Positions 44,839 through 56,787 of a stretch of DNA of 64,000 nt are shown here, one piece after another. Within the stretch, counting starts at the first letter, position 1; each line of letters starts with the position of its first letter. Origin of the DNA: Venturia oleaginea. Taxonomy: Eukaryota; Ascomycota; Dothideomycetes; Venturiales; Venturiaceae. The stretch spans positions 620,001 to 684,000 of the forward strand of contig JABMLP010000004.1 of assembly GCA_013176395.1 (NCBI GenBank), given 5' to 3'. The notes below the pieces were generated by a model. The model saw nothing but the letters and a program-made list of their open reading frames with translations, ran no database searches and had not been told where the DNA came from. Both the position numbers and the translations under genes were made by a program.

Positions 44839-46679
44839 CTATTCTCCTAGTGGTATGTCTTCAACGTCGAACCACTCGCATTCCGTATCCTGCTTCGCAT
44901 CATTTTGTGTCTTGAACGTCTTGAAAGAAACAATAGCTCTCGAGCTATGAGTGGTGGTGACATTCGAAGCTTGCACGGCGTGTCCTTCTTCTAGGAAAGG
45001 ATCGTCTAGATAGATGTGCAGATTCAGCCAATTTAAATGAACATGTTGCGGAGAGCTAGGCGTCATGCTAAATGTACTCAAGCCGTACAGCTCCGAATAT
45101 GGTAAAATAGCTTCACTCTCGATTGTTGATCGTCCAAGTGCTACTCCTGTCTCTGCGTCGGCAGGACTACTATCTTGGGCGCCATCAAGTTGCCCACAAA
45201 TCTCAGGTGGTTTACAAGAGATCGTGGACGCAGATCCTGGCCCGGTCCCTGTATTGGAGAGTATCGTAGTAAGCGAAGGAGTGGGAAGCTCTATTTTGTG
45301 TAGATTGATTGAGCTTTGCATTGGGTGCTGTCGGAACAACCGGTGGTGTCGTGCATCTTGTAGGTCCTTGAGGACAGCTCGGTCCACAGCGCTGAGCGCC
45401 GTGCGAAACCGCTGTAAGGTTGCATCGTTGTAAGCACTAAAGTCGGGAACAGTCCACTGGTGGGATATCTAGCGATGTGCTTTGGAACCATAGAATGAGC
45501 CGTGGGTCTTAATGAAAGTGTCGCACAAATAGCAGGCTTCTTTTGACAAGCCTAGTACAAGAGGCCAATTGGTGACTGAAGAGGTTTCGTAGTAGACAAT
45601 CATTTGAATTTCTGCATGGACATGGCGTTTTTGGTCATATTCAAGGAGCGGCATGTATGGCGCCAATGTTTCCAGTCGCAGTCTGCTGAATAATCCGCGA
45701 AATGAGCGAACTCAGATGAGCAAGAGTGAGGCATATGCGCCAGTAGTTCGCAATTTTGTTGACCTCACGAGTCTCTCGTGAATCAGCTGTTGACAGCCCG
45801 ATTTCACCAAAGCGGCGTGGAAGGGAGATGCCATTGACGGTGATCTGATAAGTGTTCTCCATAACCGCTTGAACAGCGTCTTTGTATTCTCCCGGCCTCG
45901 AATTCTCCAGCCGAACAAAAGATTCGTGCAATGCGTCTACTTCGAGGGAGAGCGTGGCAAGCTACGTTTTGTGGATTGAAGTTTGTAGAGCTGCGCGGGT
46001 AACTCTTCCAAACGGACGGTCAGTGCATTCCGAGAAGAGCCGTGATCATAAACTGGACGTCGAAAGTGTCTTGATTCGAGTCGCCCGAATATTCTATTCT
46101 TGTCCAAATCGACGATGATGTCAAAAGACTGCTCAGCGCACTGCTCGCGCGACAATTTTGCAATTAATGTTAGCACAGTCTCCAAAAACGAATACCGTTC
46201 CATTGCCTTTTGTTGCACAGTCTTTTTAAGACTAGGAGTAATTCAGAAAACGTCGTTTTAACCCGGTCACAGACACCTTCGTTCGCAGCAAGACGCAGAC
46301 AGTAGTCCCCATCCTGCACTTGTTGAATGGTGGCAACTGTGACGTAGCCGACGCCATAGTCGCAAGCAGCAATAAAAGCAAAATCGTCCGACAGCTGTAA
46401 AGCAGTTCCAAAGTCAAGATCACCATCTTTAAGTTGTGCCGGCCAATCTTTTCTGGTGAGAATGCTTGGCTCAGGTACAATGTTCATGTGAGACAGAGCA
46501 TCCACGTGATTCCCAAAGGACTTGCGGCTGACAGTATCCCACACAGAACGACCGGGTCTTGCTGTATTAGGGCGTAGCAAACTGCTATACTTTGTTTCAT
46601 GAGTTTCAGTGGGATGTTCGACACTGATGATGGACACTTTGAATTCAACGGAAGGCATGAGATGTTTTGATCTTGGCAT
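44839..46679 (-). pseudogene. OTT_1508-like deaminase-family protein, broken
   Basis: Start at 46679. Blocks in successive frames are collinear: N-terminus with DFAFIAACDYGVGYVTVA, then (frameshift near 46225, in a run of A) QKAMERYSFLETVLTLIAKL. After another shift near 45965 comes SLEVDALHESFVRLE. After a shift near 45680 comes the deaminase core: HVHAEIQMIVYYE (zinc-binding HAE) and SKEACYLCDTFIKTHGSFY (the PCxxC-like C-x2-C). A TAG at 45469 precedes HQWTVPDFSAYN in the same frame. OTT_1508-like deaminases are known in fungi and in bacterial toxin systems. Substrate unknown; this copy is probably inactive. Confidence 0.7.
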
Positions 46680-46945
46680 ACTGATGGTGCAAGCGGCGCA
46701 GTAAGCACGTGATTCAAGTTCTGGAAGAGGGGATTTTTCCTCTATTCGTTCCTCAAGACACTTTTCCTACCCTTGTTTGTCAATTTTTAGATGATAGAAT
46801 TATGATCAACCTCTTCGGTACGCTGCTTCAATTGACTCGACTCAGAATTACACGTTTTGACAAGTGAGTGCACAGACTCTCCCCACCACGTTTCGTTGGC
46901 ACGGTTGGCACCGCTGTCATATTAACAACAAACGCGAGCTGGACA

Positions 46946-47500
46946 ATGATTACACCTACCTTACAAACTGTTCGTAGTGCTGTATCTGCTACTTCCAAAT
47001 ACATCCCGAATCACGCCGCTAGCCAGGCCAAGACATTTGTCACAGAACTAGTGCCGAAGGCCGCCGGTGCATCAAGGTCGCTTCTTGTACGAGTGGTTAA
47101 AGCCCAGGATTAAATGCTATCACAGATTGTCAGCTCTGCCCGAGAAAACCCTAGCGCTACTGCAGGCGTTAAATTAGCTTCTACTGGCTTAGCTGTGGTA
47201 GCAGCACCTGCAGTTGTATCCGCCCCAGCTCTGTTAGTGTCTGGGTTCGGTGGTTCTGGTGTTGTAGCGGGTACGTTCTGCATGTTTACTCAGGGCTCGA
47301 CTAAGCAACACCAAGGTACAATTGTCGCTACCGCTCAAGGCCCCATTGGAAATGTAGCCGCCGGAAGTGTTTTCGCTATACTTCAAAGTGCCGGGGCAGG
47401 CGGTGCTGGTTTGGCCGCTGTCAATGGAGCCATACAGATTGTTGGTGGCATAATGGCAACAATTGGTCCGGGTGTTGCATTTTGCAGGTCAAAATTGTAA
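46946..47500 (+). CDS. ISG12/IFI6-like (interferon-induced 6-16 family) membrane protein
   Basis: The C-terminal half is glycine/alanine-rich and hydrophobic: ENPSATAGVKLASTGLAVV, VSAPALLVSGFGGSGVVAG, IGNVAAGSVFAILQSAGAGG and AVNGAIQIVGG. This is the Ifi-6-16 domain, found in animals (mitochondrial or pore-like apoptosis modulators) and in fungi. An intron at 47271-47315 (GTACGT..CCAAG) is inferred because its removal gives VVAG-TIVATAQGPIGNV, as in relatives. A TAA at 47111 must either be spliced out (GTACGA 47087 to ACAG 47125, 39 bp) or be a nonsense mutation. Both putative introns are multiples of three. Divergent from the deaminase pseudogene. Confidence 0.65.
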
Positions 47501-47578
47501 ATTTGTTGCACAGCCGTGCAAGTTGGGCAAGGCACGGTGAGTACGCTCGTATCATGAACTATGGAAGACTTCAGCAAG

Positions 47579-48960
47579 CTAGGCATTTATATTGCATTCA
47601 GCATTATGTTCTTGACCTTCATGTACACTCTGTCTCTTGGGGAGACTTGATAGGTTAGAGTGGAATCTCTCATCGTCGTCTCCGTGCTGCCCATCATTGT
47701 GATCTTCACAACTCTCGTCTTCCTCTGTTGTTGAATAATCACCTTGGAATGAGGAACCAAATGATGATGACTTATAATCAAAGCTCCTCTGTCTCTTCCT
47801 GCCCCTGAAATCTTCTTCGCTGCGCGTTTCAAGATCTTCCAAGACATCGTCCCGCAGTCTCTTCTTTGGGCTTTGGCTCCGGCTCTTGACTCCTTGGGCG
47901 GCAAAAATAAGCCTACACTTGTCGCCAGACGCGTCCTGGATCCTGCTCGAGCCATCCTCCCCTTCCACAAGAACAAGCTTTCGTGAAACTCCCTGCCGTA
48001 AGAAAGTACTCTGTGCAAGAACAGTCCAAGCAAACCGAGCGAACAGACACTCCACGCTTACATCCATAAGTGGCTGCAGCGGAACATTATGGTATAGTTT
48101 TGCAAGCTCTCCTGTCAAGCCAGGGGCAAAGACATGGATGAGCCAGGAACCCCCTTTGGGTACAACGACCAACCGTTTCTGATCGAACACAGTGTGAATA
48201 TCCGATCGTAGCAAAATGGCGTTTCGAGCATCGTCGGTTGGATCGGTCATAGTAGCGGGACGAGAAGTGTATTGAAACATCATGTTTGAACTGAACCATG
48301 GCTCCTCACTTCGAGGAATGAGATGCACAGCTTCCGTGCCCTCGGTGTGGCTGGTTACTCTGCAAGAAACATCGCGGGACAAGAGGGTCTCTGTCAGGCC
48401 GCTCTGTCGTGGTAAGATGTCGGACCTGGGGATGCGGAAGATGTCCGACTTCCAAAAAGGTGGTAGGTTATCGTGGGGGAATTGAAAGTGGGCAAAGGAT
48501 GGGATGATAGGGTATTTAGGATCTGAAAATAGTTTGTGTTAGTTAGTATGTGGAATAGAGCGTGCCAGGGAAACAGAAATCCTCAACACATACCGTCATC
48601 AGGGTCCTCTTTAATCCGGAAATAGTAATTCTTCAGCGTTAGGACGGAGTCTGCCTCCGTCGCAATTCGTCGTCCTTCTCTCGTCTCTGTGAAAAATCCT
48701 TCCCAGGTGCAATTCGCGACTATAGCACAAGCAATCCTTGCCGTCTCGTGATGAATGCCCCCTTCAGAGCTATCCAGTGCTGGCAATACGAGAAGAATAT
48801 TGTTTGTGTCTGGATATCCTGGATGGCGAAAACGCACATTATATGAGTCATTGTTCTTAGGAAGAGAGGCACCAAGATCCGAGTGCGTTGGTGGTGGGTA
48901 GGGTTCGCGAGCTTGAAAGTTGGAGGAGATCGAAGCGGATGGAAGAGTGGTATTTGGCAT
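47579..48960 (-). CDS. HNH_2 endonuclease-like protein 2
   Basis: Two exons (48594-48960 and 47579-48522) with a 71-bp intron (GTATGT, branch CTAAC, TTTTCAG) give 436 aa. The N-terminal domain has VRFRHPGYPDTNNILLVLPA, matching the VRHPHYPNYNTLVKLPA of protein 1. The core includes YPIIPSFAHFQFPHDNLPPF, CRVTSHTEGTEAVHLIPRSE and ARNAILLRSDIHTVFDQKRL. The tail is Ser/Glu-rich with a basic KSRSQSPKKRLRDD signal. Predicted fungal nuclease; convergent with the ISG12-like gene with 78 bp between stops. Confidence 0.82.
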
Positions 48961-49397
48961 TTGGGCTGTAGTGAATTGGTTTATTAGAGGAGATTGAGCG
49001 GGTGCAAGTAGATAGAAAAGACCAAACTCTAGACTTGTGTATAGAATACCCTTTGTGGAAGCGATGGTGTTGTCGATGAGTGGATGGCTGCTTCTTGCTG
49101 TGGATGTTTGCTGTCGTCGCGTCTCCGCAGGTGTTCCAAACGCGAGAGTGCACTGTAACACGTGACTTACACACCCCTACTCTGCCATTAATTACAACGC
49201 TATGGCTTCGCAGTTGCAGATTATTTATATCAACCACGCTAATTTAGCTCGATATGTGCGCCAAATCGTTATTCGTCATAAATGGGCAACTCTCCGACTA
49301 AAAGTCGCAACAATTCGAGAAAGTCACAAGATACAAGCACCCAAAGACAAGCTCTATTTCTTTTACATGGACCACTTCTCTACTGTGGCAGGCACCT

Positions 49398-51188
49398 TCA
49401 TATCATTCTCGCCACCGGAGCCCTCGCTGGCTCTGACGCTTCGCTCATTTGTACCACTGGAGCCATTCTTGGTTCTGACGGACCTACCTCTGGTGCTGTG
49501 TTCTTGGGCTTCTGACCACGTTTTGCCTTGCTCGCGGTGGCTCCCTCTCCCTCTGATTTAGGATTCTTTCGCTTTCGACCACGTTGTTGTTCCTTATCCG
49601 TGGTGGCTTCCTCTGCCTCTGGCGCCGCATTCTTCGGCTTTAGACCGCGTTCTCCTTTCCCCACGGTGGCTTTCGCCTTCTCTTTCGCAACACGCTTCGC
49701 TCGTGCCACCTCAAGGTCTTCGTAGCTCATCACCTTAGCCTTCCCTAGTATTAGTGACTTGGTCGATCGGCGAGCTTTGGCTTCGTTGTCCACCCTGAGC
49801 AGGAATTGAATCTGGTCCTGCTGGAGGGCTCGTTCGGCAAGGAAGATTTTGGCAGCATTGGCGAGCTTCTCTGCGTACCATTGCAGGCGCCATTTGATTC
49901 TCTCATTATCGAGCGCATGGGCGTCCCGGTTGATCAGACCTTGTAGTGTCACAAGCGCCTCTGCGTCAACTGGAGTTACGGGCATCACTAGCGACTGAAC
50001 TACTTCACACTGCGGATATGGAGCCCTCACAAGGTTGGGGCACGGTTAGTTCGGCTGGTTTTGGGGTGTCTCTGAATACTTTGTCTGGATTGAACGGAAA
50101 TAAACCGCTCTTTGCCCAGCCTGCAAGAATGTTCGTCTTGCTGAACACCGTTGACCTGGCAGGGCTATACATAGCGATGAAATGTTCCTTGCCGATTTTA
50201 CCTACCCCTCCTCGCTCTAATCGTTCAAACTGGTCGCGATAGGCTGTCTTCAGTGGAGCAAACGCCGAGAGGCCACAGGGCTGAAGTTTGTGGGAGGTGT
50301 GGGAGGGCAGGCGGCATAGGATAATGTTGTTTGCAAAACAAAACTCTAGGACTTCAACGGTTTCATGCATACCGAAGCCGTCACATATGAGGACCCGTGG
50401 TTTCTGGTTAGCCTGTTCTTTGGTCTGGGGATCGAACACACGCCTCAGCCGCTTTAAGCTGATCTTAGAGTCGGTGTATCCAGTTGCGGAGCACGCATAG
50501 TGCCATCCAGTTGTAGGGTACGTGTTCCAGGTGGATCGATGGGTCGAGGCCGGCCATATCACCATTGGATTCAGATACCTACCATCGGCACTTATGCATT
50601 CGATCGCTGTTACAGTCGTACGCTTGACACGCGCCCCTCTATAGTCTTGCTTGTCGTCCTCATCTATAAGGACTTTCACCGAGCCTAACTTACTGAGCAT
50701 GACTCCTGTCTCATCCATGTTGTACACGTTCTCTTGACGAACGTCGGGAGCCTGTAATACCTCTCTCTGCTTATCTCAAACCACTCCATCATCTTCTCAT
50801 ATATGTTGTTCGGGTGACGATTCCAGTCTAGTGCCTTTACTCTTCTCGCCTTGAGTTCTGGATGCCGTCTTTCAAAGGCCTGAGGCAAGTTCCTGCCTGG
50901 AGGCTTGGGCGGCCTGTTCGTGGATCGCTTGCTTGCGATACTGAAGGCAAGTGAGGGTATATACTTTATTCGCACAGGTTGCCCGAGATGAGCCATTTTC
51001 AGTACGAACTTAACAACGGCTTTCTCTTCTGAAGGGTTGAGGTACTGTTGGCCATGGTCCTTCTCTTCTTTCGAGGGTCGTCCAAGTGCGCGAGCGTGGA
51101 GAGTAGATGTAGTAACCTCACCGTCTTCTGCTCGTTTAGCATATGATCCAGGCATGCCTTGGGCTAGTATCTGGCTGGCCCGGTCCAT
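49398..51188 (-). pseudogene. Second pogo/Jerky-type transposase, frameshifted
   Basis: Start at 51188 (MDRASQILAQGMPGSYAKRA). The CENPB-type HTH region includes LNPSEEKAVVKFVLKMAHLG and RRHPELKARRVKALDW. A one-base shift near 50755 leads to the DDE_1 core: D in YNMDETGVMLSKL, D in RVLICDGFGMHET and SHTSHKLQPCGLSAFAPLK. A second shift near 50010 leads to the C-terminal region VTPVDAEALVTLQGLI. This ends in a basic AT-hook-like repeat tail (RGRKRKNPKSEGEGA). The position usually held by the third acidic residue reads C (LQPCG instead of LQPLD/LQPCD), so catalysis is doubtful. No TIR recognised. Confidence 0.75.
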
Positions 51189-52012
51189 GATAGTTTACTG
51201 TGGTGATGGTGAAAGGAAGAGAGAGCCAGCGCAGGCAGAAAGGACACTCCGAGAGACCCATCACAGCGCCAAGCTCTCAATGCGCCACAGCTATTTCGGA
51301 AACAGTATAGTGTGAAATAAAGTACCATTTTACCATAATAACATAAGCACGCTAAAATTCTTCTGCCAAGAGACCCCCTCCCACTCCGCCAGCGAAACCC
51401 TCGCAATGTACCTCCCAGAGGCCTGAGTAACATTTGATGCTTGAAACCTTATCCTTCCTTGACGGGACTGTCATGGTGTCGCTCGAAGATTTCAAAATCT
51501 CTGGATGCTGGCTGTTAAGAAGGGGTGTACAGCTCAAGCAGTTTCTGACGTCGTGAACGAAACGATCATTAGCACGGCGAAGATCGCAGGATTTTTTTTG
51601 GCAGGCTAGGTTGCTAGACAGAATTGGCTAAGGAATTAGTTAGTGCATAATAGGAGTAAATTTATTTACTTGTTGCGGAAAGACTTTACATGGTTTATCT
51701 ATAGATTTGTCCCGTTGCCCCGGGCGTCCCGTCGCCTAGGGAGGGACGTTAGATGTGTATGGATTCAATACCGCAGCGCTTTGGTGAGTGGTTTGTGATT
51801 GGCTCTACAAATAGTGAAACGTCCGGCGCTTTCTTGTGGGCTAGATTTGAAGTGCAAAGTCTCTTAACAAGTAGCTGTTTTTCCACTTCTTTGGAGACCA
51901 CTGTTTTTGAATAGTTCAGTCCTGCAATCGTGCGTGAGACATTATAAAGAAATCCCAAAAATGTCATGACAACCTGGATTTGTTCGCTAGCACAGGTTCT
52001 AAGCCGCTCGAA
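51189..52012. other. Intergenic, no supported gene
   Basis: Upstream flank of the pogo-type transposase and an AT-rich stretch near 51580-51720. The minus ORF at 51749-51967 has no domain. Confidence 0.45.
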
Positions 52013-52390
52013 TCAGACATGCTCTTCTTTCTCTAAGCTTCTATGGGGACCTCTGTGGATTGCATCTACTGCGCTGTGCTGATGAAAGTGCTTCCAGATG
52101 TCTGGTATGCCATAGTGGAGTGGTGCCAAGGGAAGGGGCGGGACAGCACTTTCAAACCTCAACTCCATCCTGACTCCTGTCCAAACCCCGACATCCACCA
52201 CAACCGCTTCTTTGCCTCTGCCATGCAACTTTCCATGCCCTCCTTTTCAGCAATATATGCTTGCTCCGAGGTAGCCTTTTCGGCTGCAAGCAAGCGCCAG
52301 AATTGCCCGAGATTGCCGCACGACCTCCTTCGACAGAACCTTTGTCTTGCCAGATGTATCGACAGCAGAACCCGGAACACATAAGTCGAC
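52013..52390 (-). pseudogene. Decayed hypothetical gene with in-frame TGA
   Basis: One phase is open across GSAVDTSGKTKVLSKEVVRQ, a TGA at 52247-52249 (IYC*KGGHG) and VVVDVGVWTGVRMELRFE, then YGIPDIWKHFHQHSAVDA to a stop at 52013. Both sides have protein character; a CGA- or TGG-to-TGA change would explain the stop. The start is not visible and family is unknown. An overlapping minus frame (LAAEKATSEQAYIAEKEG) competes, so the call is tentative. Confidence 0.35.
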
Positions 52391-52694
52391 AAAGACTCTA
52401 CACTCTCCGAATCCTCACAACAGATTCATTATGCTCACTTCTACTGCAAGCGTGTAGTAGACGAGCCTCGGACCTCTATTCCTCCCCCTCGCATACCACC
52501 TTTCATCCTGTCACAAGCAAGAGACCGGAGTCGACACATAGATCTAGGATCTGCTCACAGAAGAATACTTTCAAGCTGCCTCATTTGGCGTCTTGTGGAT
52601 TGCATCACGCCCTGAGGATTTCAGTTTACAGCTTTCTCTGATGTAGAAGACGAATTATCCACAAAAGTGTGCATGATGAAGCACAACAAGAAGT

Positions 52695-53171
52695 CTAAAC
52701 GGACAACGCAACAAATGAAAAGGAGATCAGTGAGACAGTGGCTCGGAACGTAGGCAAGCAGATGAGGAGGTGGATTTTACGATAGCCGATATAGTCTGGA
52801 CAAGCTAGCCCACTCGCAGAGTGCTTTCGTATCCTGCGCCAATTACGAACAATGAGATCCAAACGCCGAAAGCCAACCATCATCGAACCTCCAAACGCCT
52901 TGCTGATTGAGAACAAGAACTCCGAGCGGCTTCGAGATTTTAGGACAATGGAAACAGCTGCGCCGATGCGACACTCGTCATTTTTCTGATCGCGAATAAT
53001 GACGGGAAACCCCCCCGCCATCTCCGAGCGTTTGTAAAACAACGAAAGATAATCTGGAAGAATTCGAACAAGAAAGGAAAAGAGAAACTGAAGTGCAGAT
53101 GGGTACCCCTCTGGATGGCCCGGCCCCCTCGCTGGAGTGACAAGAATGTGCTTTGCGCAGTCGGAGACCAC
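52695..53171 (-). CDS. Doubtful ORF
   Basis: A 158-codon frame with scattered hydrophobic segments, no domain and no splice signals needed. It is flanked by sequence without genes. It may be chance. Confidence 0.2.
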   Translation of the reverse strand: MVSDCAKHILVTPARGPGHPEGYPSALQFLFSFLVRILPDYLSLFYKRSEMAGGFPVIIRDQKNDECRIGAAVSIVLKSRSRSEFLFSISKAFGGSMMVGFRRLDLIVRNWRRIRKHSASGLACPDYIGYRKIHLLICLPTFRATVSLISFSFVALSV

Positions 53172-53338
53172 CAGGGATTCACCAGCAAGACTACAGAACT
53201 TTTTGGGAGAAAGAGCAAGGACCGAAACTCAGGCGTATGATAGCGAGGACTTTCTTGCTTGGAATCTGGATGCGGGTTGGCGAATGATAAAATCAAGCAT
53301 CGGTGCTGGGATCGGTGGATTACTGTGGATCCTGAGCT

Positions 53339-54583
53339 CTATTCTCCAAACATCTCGCGGAGGAATTTGTCATTCTCTTGCTGTCGCCTGCAATATCCAC
53401 ATTCCATGCCTGGACAACCCCCAAGAGTGTGATTAAGGTTTTCGTCAAAGTCGATTTCCTCGTTAATCTCTATGCACCAATCACAAGAATGATCTGTGAT
53501 TGGGCAATTGTAGACATGGTCAAATTTGGCGCGGCCAGCCGCCAAGAGGATTCTATGGCCATGGTGTTTGAAGCAGCGTTGCCAACTCCGGAATTCCCGA
53601 CTGCACCTCTCTCTCCAGTCACACCCTCATCGACATTCCGTCCTCCTTGTTCTTCCTCGTCATCTTGCTCCTCTTCGTTGTCTTCCTCTTGGTCCAGGTC
53701 GTCTTCGTCCAAGACATAGTCTGGTAGGGGCGGGAAGGCAGACGGATCTGTGTTGCGCAATTGTTCGGTGTCCCAGTAGTGCTGAGGGAAGAAGTACTCC
53801 CAGACGTCATGGTTTTCCTCGAGATAGACTCGAACTTTCGGTAATCTGAGGTTGAGCTCCTTGGAAAGCTCCACGATGCGCTGTGGAAGGTCCTGTGGTG
53901 CTCGGAGCAAATATACGGTGCCTTCGCAATGGTATGTGAAGTTGTTACGGCAGATATTGCCCCATGTCCTCTAAGCCAACCATTAGCGCTGTTATTGTAC
54001 ACGTTGATACTACCTCTTACATGAAGCCACTGCACCTCCGAGTGCTTTTTGGCGCATTTGGCCATCTGATCTGGGACTTTCTTCACTCTTTCACCTTCTC
54101 GGTGACGTTGAAATCCGCAGAGAAGATGCCATGTTCGACTCTCCAGCGCTGCTCACGATTGTTTAAGGTGTTCGGCTTGTACTCCTTGCCCTCGACGACT
54201 ACCAAGCGTGGCAGAATCTTGTCCATGACTATGCTGTTTTTTCGCTTGACGGGGTTGTCGCTCGACCTAGCCTTGTAGACAGCCAAGGTCCGCTCATCCA
54301 ACCCCGACCCGTTGCTGCTCTGTGGCAGAAAGTCGTCTGGAGTCTCCGCGGGACCCAATGCCTCTGCCAGCATCGATTTCAATACCCAAGGGAAGGCATT
54401 GTCGTAGCCTGTGTTTCGTGGCGCGAGCGGTATCAACTGTCCTTGGCTGCTACAGACGTAGGGATTGCGGAGGTCGTCGCCGAGTGGAACGTGTTGAACG
54501 AACTTAGTGGGAGCGTCCTTCCAAATATAGTTCAATATCATGACAATTGTAGGGAAGATGGTACTTACCTGTGTAGTGGACAT
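53339..54583 (-). pseudogene. Acid-rich protein paralogous to the 57-61 kb gene (small copy, probably broken)
   Basis: ATG at 54583 opens MSTTQ followed by a GTAAGT donor. A 51-bp in-frame intron (54518-54568) is possible. The body reads FVQHVPLGDDLRNPY, DNPVKRKNSIVM and NREQRWRVEHGIF. A TGA at 54083 needs a one-base shift to continue into VPDQMAKCAKKHSEVQWLH. Next is an intron starting GTAAGA at 54020, then RTWGNICRNNFTYHCEGTVY, PQDLPQRIVELSKELNL and ENHDVWEYFFPQHYW, and an acidic run. A Cys-rich tail in another frame (HSCDWC.. GGCPGMECGYC, to 53339) probably belongs to it. Function unknown. Confidence 0.5.
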
Positions 54584-56787
54584 GGCTGGTGAAGTTAATA
54601 TGGTCCCTGCCTGATATTAGCCGACTGCAGGTATGATTCTAGTCGTCCCCAAGAAGGCGGGTTCTGTCAACCGCAACAGCATCGTTGTCTTCCGGCGATC
54701 AAGTGTGCCAACTCGAGAGGGGAGAGGGAGATATATGGGTACGTACGGAGATTGAAGAAGGGTAAGTCTGAGTAACAGTCTCTGCTTGTTTATATTAGCG
54801 ATTTGATGCACAGTAGGCGTCTGTCTCACTGGCGACAATTGCTTCTGTTGATGCTCGATGTCAATCGAGAAAGACCAGCAGCTCAAGCTGAGAACGGCAA
54901 GAGACTCTATCAGGAGTGATAGGAGGATAGTCAACGTACAGGCTCGCAATTGGCACTTTTTCCCAAGGCACAATGTCGTATGTTCGTAAACGGCTTCTCC
55001 TTGACTTGTTGCTTTGGTATGGGCCTCAGCAGTTATCAAGAGATAGAAGAGAACTAGCGAATGTGCCGACTGTGCTTGCGGATGGAGGTTGTTGATGAAG
55101 TTGGAGCGTGTCGGCAATTTTTCGGAAACGGTGATAAGGGAGGGAGTAGAGTTGAGAATTGAGAGTACGTGTGGTGGTCCAAATCTGATGGCATCAAAAC
55201 ATTGCGAGGAGAATTCCCTCGTCCCAGCTTCTCTGTCTCTCGCAAGTATAGAGGCCCCTTTAGAATTGGATAAGGTCTAGGTACAATAACGATTTTATTA
55301 TACACTCTCGGCAGCTCAATTGCATGCATGCATACTTGCTGAGAAACCACCCTCGTACTTCTAGCTTCCATCCAAACCTTGCCTACGCCTCCCAAAGTAC
55401 ACACTGCTTTCACGCGGCCTCAAGCATATTACAGACCTTCTAGAGATACCTCCGCCTGGTCCAATCTCTTGCCAATTGCAGCCTCAAAACCAACAACAAG
55501 CAAGTTCTCAGCCCCCTTTGACACGGATATCCTCACCGTATATCAATCTGCTCCGTTCGCAAAGGCTAGAGATTCAAAACTATTTGTAGGTGTGCTCAGG
55601 AGACCTAGTGCTTCTTGCTAAGATTACATTTAGGTACTGCGACTCCTACCTTCCTGCCTATACACACACACATTTATCAGCGAGACTTTACGCGGGCCTC
55701 CATTTTGAGCTCCCTGTCCCTCTGTCTTGAACATCGCACTGTCATTCTGGGGGTATGTCATACGTGTCGACCAACCACCTCCGAGCCTCTCCCCAGCGCT
55801 GCTCTGGCACCAATACCATCGCCACGAATAGCTTACTGCTCGTACTGGCTTTGGGGTGAATCCTCCTTTACACGGCGACTTCAATTAGGTCCGCTTCACG
55901 ACGAGACAGGCGTACTTTGGTCAATCAGGGAGATGAGTGCAGATGAATACTGGACTCCCATCCTCACATTCCGAGTTTCAACAATGCCCATTGGGGAACT
56001 TTATCTACACCATACCTCAAAATTGCTATTACTGCCTTTGAGGGCATCACCTTGTTTCTGGAGGTCTTACAAAGCGACATAATTGGTACTTGAGGAACCA
56101 TAGTACCTCCCTTTTTCCAACCATCTGAGGAATTTCAGAACGCTTTTACATCCCCGAAGGCGGCAGGAATACTCGCGGAAACTCTGCGGATACAATCCGA
56201 TGGCATTTTGAGAAGTGTTTTACGGAGCAGGATGGACTTGAACTCGGATCTCGACATTTGAAGGAGACAGTAAGGGCATTTGACTGAGAACCATCAATTT
56301 TCCGAGTCCAGGCTGGTATCGAAGATACTTTGGCCCTATTACGACTTCGAGGGACACAGGAATATTGACAGATATTTCACGAATACAACGAGATGGTATC
56401 TCGTATTCGATTTTCCGGAACAGGATAGACTTTGCTTTGAGTCTTGAAGTCCAGGAAGGTAGAACAACACCTCATTCGAAACTTGGTCATAACTGAGTAT
56501 CAATGATTATCGAAAAGCCTCCAGGTATCTCATCCTTTTTATAACATTGGTCTTCACACAACGACGAGCTCATGGGGTTAAACATACGACGACAAATTAC
56601 ACTATTGCAATGCACGATAAAATCTCGATCGTTTCGAGTTCACTCAATTGAGTTATGGCACCCACGCTCAAAGTTACAGAAGAGATCTCATCGAAGATGA
56701 AGGATGCATAATGCGGTGATCGCTACATAGTTTCCAGAACCAAAAACAAATGTAGGTATCATAACCAGAAAGCTCTTGTGCCCCTTG
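54584..56787. other. Intergenic with a diverged internal duplication
   Basis: The minus ORF at 54617-55117 (166 codons) has hydrophobic parts but no coding support. Two diverged copies of a roughly 90-bp unit lie at about 56165-56260 and 56350-56446. In one plus frame they encode GILAETLRIQSDGI and GILTDISRIQRDGI. They look like an ancient coding relic. Confidence 0.35.

Noticed and set aside
53137..53849. Plus-strand ORFs opposite the small acid-rich gene
   Set aside because: Low-complexity Ser/Pro-rich products are the antisense of the acidic run; shadows.
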